From assembly GCF_015277875.1 (NCBI RefSeq), contig NZ_CP063814.1, positions 3,162,001 through 3,226,000 of the forward strand: a DNA stretch of 64,000 nucleotides, in the 5' to 3' direction. Source of the DNA: Microbacterium luteum (GTDB lineage Bacteria; Actinomycetota; Actinomycetes; Actinomycetales; Microbacteriaceae). The notes beneath the pieces are model-generated. The model saw only the letters and a program-made list of their open reading frames with translations. It searched no databases and was not told the DNA's origin. The position numbers were made by a program, and so were the translations under genes. Shown in pieces: positions 58,212 through 64,000 of the stretch (position 1 is the first letter of the stretch; every line of letters begins with the position of its first letter).

Positions 58212-58787
58212 ATGCCTGCCTTCCGCACCCCGCCGCTGCGGCCGTTCGCGATCGATTTCGACCCCGACCGGCTGACCCTCTCCCCCGAGGGACCGACGCT
58301 CACGCGGCGCATGAGCGACCTCGAAGGTCTCTTCCGCGACCACGACGCCTGGCGCACCGCCGCCGAGGGTGATGACCCCGTGGTCTACACGGTCTCCAGC
58401 AGCCCCGTCCCCGAGATCGAGCGGGAGCTGCCGCAGTCGATCACGACGATCCTGCCCGGCACCACCGGCGGCGAGCTCTGGATGACCAAGGGCCACCAGC
58501 ATCCGGACCACCAGGGCGAGATCTACTACGCCCTGCAGGGCACCGGCGGCCTGCTGATGTTCGACGGCGACGAGCACGCCTGGCTCGACATGACCCCGGG
58601 GACGATCGGATACATCCCGCCGGGCTGGGCCCACCGCTCGGTCAACACCGGCGATGACGCCTACGCGTTCCTCGCCGTCTATCCCGGCGGCGCGGGGCAC
58701 GACTACGGCTGGGTCCTCGAGCACGGCATGGGCCGGCGTGCGTTCCGCGCCGAGGGCGGATTCGAGCTGCGCCCGTACGGGGAGTGA
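58212..58787 (+). CDS. Cupin-type phosphoglucose isomerase family protein
   Basis: A 191-residue cupin of the archaeal-type glucose-6-phosphate isomerase family. The core has TTILPGTTGGELW near 80, metal ligands in KGHQHPDHQGEIYY near 92-105 (His, His, Glu) and the later His in PPGWAHRSVN. It interconverts aldose and ketose phosphates, though members in sugar operons may act on other phosphates. Being first in an operon with an FGGY kinase suggests it acts on that kinase's product or substrate. ATG at 58212 with GGAGGA upstream. Confidence 0.85.
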   Translation: MPAFRTPPLRPFAIDFDPDRLTLSPEGPTLTRRMSDLEGLFRDHDAWRTAAEGDDPVVYTVSSSPVPEIERELPQSITTILPGTTGGELWMTKGHQHPDHQGEIYYALQGTGGLLMFDGDEHAWLDMTPGTIGYIPPGWAHRSVNTGDDAYAFLAVYPGGAGHDYGWVLEHGMGRRAFRAEGGFELRPYGE

Positions 58788-58794
58788 CTCTCCC

Positions 58795-60282
58795 GTGCTC
58801 ATCGCCCACGATCTCGGAACGACCGGCAACAAGGCGTCTCTCCACGACGACACCGGCCGCCTGCTCGCATCCGTCACCGTCTCCTACCCCGCCCACTTCG
58901 CCGCCGGCGGCATCGCCGAGCAGGACCCCGGCCACTGGTGGGACGCCGTCGTGTCGGCGACGCGATCGCTCGTCGAGCGCGCCGAGGTGCAGCCGTCCGA
59001 GGTGACGGGCCTCGTCGTCAGCGGCCAGATGATGGGCGCCGTGCTCCTCGACGGCGACGGGCGACCCGTGCGCCCGGCGATCATCTGGGCCGACACGCGC
59101 GCGGCGGCACAGGAACGCGAACTGAGCGACGCCCTCGGCGACGAGCCGGCCTACCGGCTGCTCGGCCACCGGCTGAACCCCACCTACTCGGTCGAGAAAG
59201 TCATGTGGGTGCGCGACATCGAACCCGACGTATGGCGGCGGGTGCGCCGTTTCTGCGTCGCGAAGGACTACATCGTCCTCCGTCTCACCGGGCGCCTGGC
59301 CACCGATCGGTCCGACGCGAGCGGCACGAACGCCTACGACCAGCTCGCCGGAACCTGGTCGAGCGCCGTGCTCGACGCAGCACGCCTCGATGCCTCGCTC
59401 TTCCCCGAGATCGTCGACTCCGTGACGGTCATGGGCACACTCACCCCGCATGCCGCCGATGCCCTGGGCCTGCCGGCCGAGGTTCGCGTCGTGATGGGCG
59501 GGGGCGACGGCCCGATGGCGGCCGTCGGCTCCGGCATCGTCGCCCCCGAAGACGGCGCCTACGTGTGCCTGGGCACGTCGTCGTGGATCTCGTTCGCCAC
59601 CGACGCGCCGCTCCACGATCCGCACCGCCGCACCTTCACCTTCGACAATGTCGTGCCCGGGAGCTTCGTGCCGACCGCGACGATGCAGGCCGGCGGCGCA
59701 TCGGTGCAATGGATCTCCGAGGCCCTGTCCTCCGACCCGACGCGCCCCGACACCGCCGCCCTCACGGCCGACGCCGGCGGCGATGTCGACACCGACGGCC
59801 TGTACTTCCTCCCCTACCTCCTGGGTGAGCGCTCCCCGTACTGGAATCCGGATGCGCGCGGCGCCTTCGTCGGCATCGCACGCCATCACACTCGGGCCCA
59901 CCTGATGCGTGCGGTGCTCGAGGGGGTCGGATTCAACCTGCTCACGTGCATCCAGGCGTTCCGCGCGGCCGGGGCGACGCTCGATCGCATCGATGCCGTG
60001 GGCGGCGGCGCCCAGAGCGACGCCTGGCTCAGCATCCTCGCCGACATCTGGGGCGTGCCGGTGCGGCGCCGGACGATCGTGAGCGAGGCGAACAGTCTGG
60101 GCGCGGCCGTCACCGGCGCCGTGGGGCTCGGACTCACCGACTTCTCGGCGGCGCGCTCGCTCAGCGAGGTCACCGCCGAATTCACACCCGATCCGCATCG
60201 CCACAGCGCATACGCGCAACGGCACGCACGGTTCTCCGCGGCGTACGACGCGCTCGAGCCGTGGTTCACCGAAGGAGCCTGA
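58795..60282 (+). CDS. FGGY family carbohydrate kinase
   Basis: A 495-residue sugar kinase with the two actin-like domains. N-terminal LIAHDLGTTGNKASLHD (phosphate 1 region), the substrate-binding VSGQMMGAVLLDGDG and ADTR near 95, LPYLLGERSPYWNPDARG near 345 and the adenosine motif AVGGGAQSDAWLSILADI near 400 match the FGGY family, closest in style to xylulokinases. The sugar or polyol phosphorylated is not predictable. GTG at 58795 with GGGGAG upstream; it touches the following dehydrogenase gene (TGATG). Confidence 0.9.
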   Translation: MLIAHDLGTTGNKASLHDDTGRLLASVTVSYPAHFAAGGIAEQDPGHWWDAVVSATRSLVERAEVQPSEVTGLVVSGQMMGAVLLDGDGRPVRPAIIWADTRAAAQERELSDALGDEPAYRLLGHRLNPTYSVEKVMWVRDIEPDVWRRVRRFCVAKDYIVLRLTGRLATDRSDASGTNAYDQLAGTWSSAVLDAARLDASLFPEIVDSVTVMGTLTPHAADALGLPAEVRVVMGGGDGPMAAVGSGIVAPEDGAYVCLGTSSWISFATDAPLHDPHRRTFTFDNVVPGSFVPTATMQAGGASVQWISEALSSDPTRPDTAALTADAGGDVDTDGLYFLPYLLGERSPYWNPDARGAFVGIARHHTRAHLMRAVLEGVGFNLLTCIQAFRAAGATLDRIDAVGGGAQSDAWLSILADIWGVPVRRRTIVSEANSLGAAVTGAVGLGLTDFSAARSLSEVTAEFTPDPHRHSAYAQRHARFSAAYDALEPWFTEGA

Positions 60283-61235
60283 TGGCCGTCATCCTCGTCA
60301 CCAGCCGATCGTTCGGCGACGGCGACCTCGACGTGCACGCCCGAGCAGCCGAGGCGGGGCACACGATCGTGCGCGGTCCGGCGCACCATCCCCTCGACGA
60401 CCTCGCCGAGGTGCTCCCCACCGTCGATGCGTGGATCGCCGGCACCGGACCCGTCACGACCGAGCACCTCGACCTCGCACCCCGGCTGGTGGTGATCGCC
60501 CGCTACGGCGTGGGGGTCGAGGCCGTCGACGTCGCCGCGGCCACCGAGCGCGGCATCGTGGTCTCGAACACGCCGGGCGCCAACGCCGAGGCCGTCGCCG
60601 ACCACACCGTCGGCCTGGCCCTGGCCGCACTCCGGTCGACGGTGGACGGCGATCGCCGCGTGCGCTCCGGCGACTGGACCGTGCGACGGGGCCGCGAACT
60701 CGGCGCGTCGACGGTCGGCATCGTCGGCTTCGGGCGCATCGGACGCGGCGTCGCACGACGCCTGCAGGGCTTCGGGTCCGACGTTCTCGCCACCGACCCG
60801 TTCGTGCCCGCAGAGGATGTGCGACGTGCCGGCGCGGAGCCGGCGACACTCGACGAGATCTTCGCGAAGGCGGATGTGATCACCCTGCACGCGCCCGGCG
60901 GACAGGTGATCGTCGACGAGGAGCGCATCGCGCGCCTTCGCCGCGGCGCCGTGATCGTCAACTGCGCTCGGCCCGATCTCGTCGACGAGCCGGCACTCGC
61001 CGCGGCGCTCGCGGACGGCCGCGTCGGAGCCTACGCCGCCGACGTGCTCACCGGAGACACGGCCGGGCACGACAGCCCGCTGCTCGATGCCGCACTGGCC
61101 GACCGGGTCGTCATCACACCGCATCTGGCCGCGCAGACAACGCAGGCCGTCGACAACATGGGGGCGATGGCCCTCGAGAACGCTCTGGCCGTGCTCGCCG
61201 GCGAACCGGCGCCCTACGCCGTGACGAGCACCTGA
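60282..61235 (+). CDS. D-2-hydroxyacid dehydrogenase (SerA/GhrB-like)
   Basis: A 317-residue NAD-dependent D-isomer-specific 2-hydroxyacid dehydrogenase. Rossmann motif STVGIVGFGRIGRGVARRL near 145; catalytic Arg in VNCARPDLVDE near 228, Asp (in place of the usual Glu) 29 residues later, and His in VVITPHLAAQT near 281. The VNCARPD sequence deviates from the common VNxARG, which may reflect an unusual substrate. The ATG overlaps the kinase stop, so the enzyme very likely belongs to the same pathway. Confidence 0.87.
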   Translation: MAVILVTSRSFGDGDLDVHARAAEAGHTIVRGPAHHPLDDLAEVLPTVDAWIAGTGPVTTEHLDLAPRLVVIARYGVGVEAVDVAAATERGIVVSNTPGANAEAVADHTVGLALAALRSTVDGDRRVRSGDWTVRRGRELGASTVGIVGFGRIGRGVARRLQGFGSDVLATDPFVPAEDVRRAGAEPATLDEIFAKADVITLHAPGGQVIVDEERIARLRRGAVIVNCARPDLVDEPALAAALADGRVGAYAADVLTGDTAGHDSPLLDAALADRVVITPHLAAQTTQAVDNMGAMALENALAVLAGEPAPYAVTST

Positions 61236-61246
61236 AACGAGGACGC

Positions 61247-61903
61247 ATGACCACCGATCCCCTGGTCCCCACGAGCGAAGCCGGCGTGCTGGCCGTGCTG
61301 CGCGCCCCCTCGGCTTCGACAGCGCTCGACGCGGTCGATGCTCTCGTGCGCGGCGGCGTGACCGGCATCGAGGTGACCTTCAGCACGCCCGATGCCCCCG
61401 AGGTGATCGCGCAGGTGCGCGCACGATACGGCGACGACGCTCTCGTCGGCGCGGGAACGGTCACCACCGCGGAACAGGCCAACGAAGCGGCGGAGGCGGG
61501 CGCTCAGTTCCTCGTCAGTCCCGGTTCGGTCGCGGAGCTCTCGGCGGCGATGACCGCCACGGGGCTCGTCACGATGACCGGCGCACTGACCCCCAGCGAG
61601 GTCATGCTCGCGCGCGGCTACGGCGCCGACGTGGTGAAGATCTTCCCGGCATCGGTCTTCGGCCCGTCGTACCTCGGGGCGCTCCGCGCACCGCTGCCCG
61701 GCATCCCCCTCATGCCGACCGGCGGCGTCACCCCCGACAACCTCGCGGAGTGGTTCGCCGGCGGCGCGGTCGCCGTGGGAGCCGGCGGAGACCTCGTTCC
61801 CGGGTCGGCGCTGGCGGCGGGAGACATGGAGGAGATCGAGCGCCGCGCGCGGCTGTTCGCCGCGGCGCTGCAGCGGGTGCGCGAGGAGGGTGAGGCGGCA
61901 TGA
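61247..61903 (+). CDS. KDPG-type (2-dehydro-3-deoxy-phosphogluconate) aldolase
   Basis: A 218-residue class I aldolase. Glu in GIEVTFSTPDAPE near 40, the TVTTAEQANEAAEAGAQFLVSPG region near 75, Schiff-base Lys in ADVVKIFPASVFGP near 130 and the phosphate-binding PTGGVTPDN near 157 and GAGGDLVP are all typical. It should cleave a 2-keto-3-deoxy sugar acid (usually phosphorylated) to pyruvate and an aldehyde. No sugar acid dehydratase that would form its substrate is present in the operon. GAGG 6 nt before the ATG at 61247. Confidence 0.88.
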   Translation: MTTDPLVPTSEAGVLAVLRAPSASTALDAVDALVRGGVTGIEVTFSTPDAPEVIAQVRARYGDDALVGAGTVTTAEQANEAAEAGAQFLVSPGSVAELSAAMTATGLVTMTGALTPSEVMLARGYGADVVKIFPASVFGPSYLGALRAPLPGIPLMPTGGVTPDNLAEWFAGGAVAVGAGGDLVPGSALAAGDMEEIERRARLFAAALQRVREEGEAA

Positions 61904-62823
61904 CCGGCGACTACATGGGATTCGTCGGGGTGAGCACCGGCTCGTCCTCGATCAACGAGGTGTTCCCGCTGTGGGCGCAGATCCTCGGGCTCCCCACCGA
62001 TCGGCTCATCGGGCACGACCTTCCGCTGGACGCCACGCGCGAGCAGTACCGCGACCTCGTCGCCCGCATCCGCGACGACGAGCACCATCGCGGCGCGCTG
62101 GTGACAACGCACAAGATGAACGTCTTCGCGGCGGCATCCGACATGTTCGACGACCTCGACCCCTTCGCGGTGTCGTGCAGCGAGATCTCCTCGATCTCCA
62201 AGCGGGGCGACCGGCTGATCGGCCAGGCGAAGGATCCGCTGACCGTCGCGCTCGCGCTCGATGACTTCCTTCCGCGCGACCACTTCGCCACCACCGGCGG
62301 CCACGTGCTCATCCTCGGCGCGGGCGGTTCCGGAACCGCCCTGTCGTGGGCACTGGCCGAGCGGCCCGCGTTCGAGCGCCCGGCCCGCATCATCGTCACC
62401 GCTCGCGACGACCGCAGCCTCGACGAGCTGCGGTCCGTGCACGAGAGGCGCGGAACGCCCCCGGACCTGATCGACTACCGCCGCGTCGACGACGATGCGG
62501 ATTCGGCCGCCCTCGTCGCCGCGCTCCCGCCGGCGTCGGTCATCGCCAACGCCACCGGCCTCGGCAAGGACCGCCCCGGCTCCCCGCTTCCCGACGACGT
62601 GGTCTTCCCCCGCAACGCCTTCGTATGGGAGTTCAACTACCGGGGCAGCCGGGAGTTCTGGCACCAGGCCCTCGCTCAGCAGGATGCGCGGGAGCTCGTC
62701 GTCGTCGAGGGCTGGCGGTACTTCATCCACGGCTGGTCCCAGGTCGTCGCCGACGTGTTCGACGTGACCCTCACCCCCGAGATCGTCGATCGGCTGGCCG
62801 CCGCCGCGGAGACCACGAGATGA
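61900..62823 (+). CDS. Shikimate dehydrogenase-like protein, substrate unknown
   Basis: A 307-residue protein with the two-domain shikimate dehydrogenase layout: an N-terminal substrate domain with VSTGSSSINEVFP near 10-22 (in place of the SxSPxxHN motif), the catalytic Lys in LVTTHKMNV near 70 and Asp in GQAKDPLT near 108, then a Rossmann domain with VLILGAGGSGTALSWAL near 130. The altered substrate loop and its location in a sugar operon make shikimate an unlikely substrate; a phosphorylated or acidic sugar is more plausible. ATG overlaps the aldolase stop by 4 bp. Confidence 0.8.
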   Translation: MTGDYMGFVGVSTGSSSINEVFPLWAQILGLPTDRLIGHDLPLDATREQYRDLVARIRDDEHHRGALVTTHKMNVFAAASDMFDDLDPFAVSCSEISSISKRGDRLIGQAKDPLTVALALDDFLPRDHFATTGGHVLILGAGGSGTALSWALAERPAFERPARIIVTARDDRSLDELRSVHERRGTPPDLIDYRRVDDDADSAALVAALPPASVIANATGLGKDRPGSPLPDDVVFPRNAFVWEFNYRGSREFWHQALAQQDARELVVVEGWRYFIHGWSQVVADVFDVTLTPEIVDRLAAAAETTR

Positions 62824-63755
62824 TCCGCACGGTGCTCGGCGACATCGAGGCGGCCGAGCTCGGCCCCACGAATTACCACGAGCACCTGTTCCAGATCTCG
62901 CCGCTCCTCCCCGGCGACGAACTGGACGACGAGGAGCGGTCGGGCCGCGAGGCCGAGACCCTGCGCGACAGCGGCTTCGCGGCGATGGTGGATGCGACCC
63001 CGCTCGGCCTCGGACGCGACGCGGCGGGCATCGCCCGCATCAGCGCCGCGACGGGCCTGCACATCGTCGCGACCACCGGACGCCACCGCGAAGCGCACTA
63101 TCCCGGCGAGCATCCGCTGCACGCATGGGACGTCGATCGCCTGACGGCCCGCTTCGTCGGCGAGATCGTCGCCGGCATGTGCGACGGCGACGATCTCGCA
63201 CGGGGTCCGGGCGGAACATCCGTGCGAGCGGGCCTGCTGAAGGGCGGGGTCGGATACTGGCGGATCACGGCCTTCGAGCGCGCGACGCTCGACGCGGTCG
63301 CCGCCGCGCACCGCGAGACGGGTGCTCCGGTCATGGTGCACCTGGAGTTCTGCACCGCCGCGCATGAGGTGCTCGATCTGCTCGCCGAGCAGGGCGTCGC
63401 CGCCGACCGGGTCGTGCTCGCCCACGCGGACCGCGATCCCGATCCCGGTCTCCACGCGGCGCTGGCCGCACGCGGCGCCTACCTCGGCTACGACGGGTTC
63501 GCCCGCCCCCGCACCCGCAGCGACGCCGAGCTCCTGACCCTCACCGAAGCGGTGGTCCACGCGGGCGCGGGCGAGCGCATCGTGCTCGGCGGCGACGTGG
63601 CGCGCCGCACCCGCTATCTGGCCTACGGCGGCATGCCCGGCCTCGGCTACCTCGGTGAGCGGTACGTGCCGCGACTGCGGGAGCGTGTCGGCGCGGACGC
63701 TGTCGACACGATGCTGCGCGACAACCCCGCGCGCCTGCTGTCCCTGTCCTCCTGA
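62820..63755 (+). CDS. Phosphotriesterase-family hydrolase, probable sugar lactonase
   Basis: A 311-residue amidohydrolase of the phosphotriesterase-like lactonase group. All binuclear-metal ligands are visible: His-x-His in NYHEHLF near 20, bridging Lys in LLKGGVGYW near 140, His in VMVHLEFC near 172, His in LAHADRDPDP near 200 and Asp in LGGDVARRTRY near 260. Known relatives hydrolyse sugar lactones, including phosphorylated furano-lactones in Listeria. Last gene of the operon, with ATGA overlap to the shikimate dehydrogenase-like gene; a lactone made by an upstream dehydrogenase is the likely substrate. Confidence 0.87.
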   Translation: MIRTVLGDIEAAELGPTNYHEHLFQISPLLPGDELDDEERSGREAETLRDSGFAAMVDATPLGLGRDAAGIARISAATGLHIVATTGRHREAHYPGEHPLHAWDVDRLTARFVGEIVAGMCDGDDLARGPGGTSVRAGLLKGGVGYWRITAFERATLDAVAAAHRETGAPVMVHLEFCTAAHEVLDLLAEQGVAADRVVLAHADRDPDPGLHAALAARGAYLGYDGFARPRTRSDAELLTLTEAVVHAGAGERIVLGGDVARRTRYLAYGGMPGLGYLGERYVPRLRERVGADAVDTMLRDNPARLLSLSS

Positions 63756-63811
63756 GCGCGACACCGGCCGGCGCCGATTCGCGATTCCCCTCCCCCACCG
63801 CGGGCGCACGA

Positions 63812-63843
63812 AGAAGGGCTCCCGCCGCGGCGGGAGCCCTTCT
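63812..63843. terminator. Bidirectional hairpin terminator
   Basis: A perfect 13-bp stem (63812-63824 with 63831-63843) with the core GAAGGGCTCCCG and a 6-nt loop. It separates the kinase operon from the convergent binding-protein gene. Confidence 0.85.
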
Positions 63844-63855
63844 CGATGGTGCGGC

Positions 63856-64000
63856 TTACTCGTAGAGGACCGCGGCGATGTCCTCGTCGTCGATGTTGTC
63901 GGCGTCGTACCAGTACGAGCCGGTGTCGTAGAAGCCCTCGACCGTCTCACCCATCGCGGCGTCGTAGGCGGCCTGCACGACGGTCGCGCCGATGCCGATC
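63856..64000 (-). CDS. Sugar ABC transporter substrate-binding protein, C-terminal part
   Basis: The last 47 codons of a gene that extends past the window end. The translation contains IGIGATVVQAAYDAAMG, FYDTGSYWYDADNIDD and ends AAVLYE. The combination of a late amphipathic helix, the DTG-x-x-WYD-x-DNID segment and the terminal LYE/LYD is typical of ribose-type (periplasmic-binding protein 4) sugar-binding proteins. It is convergent with the kinase operon across a terminator, so it may belong to the importer for that operon's sugar. Confidence 0.7.
   Translation of the reverse strand, partial: IGIGATVVQAAYDAAMGETVEGFYDTGSYWYDADNIDDEDIAAVLYE

Noticed and set aside
1..64000. tRNA, rRNA, riboswitch, phage and insertion-sequence genes
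   Set aside because: I looked for cloverleaf ends, CCA-flanked arms, known riboswitch cores, integrases and transposases and saw none; without a covariance search small RNAs could still be missed.

Overview
The window is a high-GC actinobacterial chromosome segment. Gene families, frequent GTG starts, very dense packing and many leaderless-looking promoters all point to Microbacteriaceae, most likely Microbacterium or a close relative; this is inferred from protein character and codon use, since no rRNA or other marker is present. I count 64 protein genes, of which the last is cut by the window end. I saw no tRNA, rRNA, CRISPR array, prophage or insertion sequence.

Layout. 0-10.3 kb: housekeeping and stress genes (PQQ-type sugar dehydrogenase lipoprotein, catalase, an SDR, a Na/Ca-exchanger-type antiporter, PurU, a beta-lactamase-fold protein without its catalytic residues, PepO-type peptidase, MATE exporter). 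10.3-15.1 kb: TrmH-type methyltransferase, DUF2332 protein, DtxR-type regulator, SDR, HAD phosphatase. 15.1-22.3 kb: an organosulfur-type flavin monooxygenase operon divergent from a sugar-type ABC importer that has no ATPase gene of its own. 22.5-31.2 kb: YdeI-like protein, a 34-residue membrane peptide, old yellow enzyme, PyrE, exonuclease III, deazaflavin-type reductase, membrane protein, and a DesK/NarL-type two-component pair followed by a NatAB-like ABC exporter. 31.7-38.6 kb: GH15 glucosidase/trehalase, Zwf, VOC and RraA proteins, nitroreductase, and an ArsR-type repressor divergent from an MFS exporter with a matched operator pair. 38.6-42.5 kb: a phenolic-lipid-type cluster (type III PKS, methyltransferase, FAD monooxygenase, UbiA prenyltransferase). 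42.7-52.1 kb: N-domain-less ClpB behind a HAIR-like site, a hybrid signalling operon (sensor kinase plus two stand-alone receivers), a GlxA-type regulator, two GT4 glycosyltransferases and a hypothetical gene.

52.1-63.8 kb is a sugar-catabolism island. Its first half encodes every step of a non-phosphorylative L-fucose pathway (FucU mutarotase, aldo/keto reductase, lactonase, L-fuconate dehydratase, SDR, FAH-type hydrolase), with two divergent arms fired from overlapping promoters that share one palindromic operator. Its second half is a six-gene operon (cupin phosphoglucose isomerase, FGGY kinase, 2-hydroxyacid dehydrogenase, KDPG-type aldolase, shikimate-dehydrogenase-like protein, phosphotriesterase-family lactonase) behind a double CTGT-N4-ACAG operator. 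I cannot assign that operon to any pathway I know, and it is my main candidate for an undescribed catabolic system. The window ends in the C-terminus of a ribose-type sugar-binding protein.

The strongest non-coding signal is a set of six palindromic intergenic elements, 85-88 bp long, in three sequence families with related tips. Four belong to one family (10975-11062, 11191-11278, 31236-31323, 31596-31682) with almost invariant 18-bp terminal inverted repeats and fixed length; two (22349-22433, 42568-42652) have different arms but the same architecture. They look like a mobile REP/MITE-type or protein-bound element class. A second window-wide pattern is a TAnnnT hexamer exactly 6-7 nt before the start codon of about twenty genes, which was used here to choose several starts.
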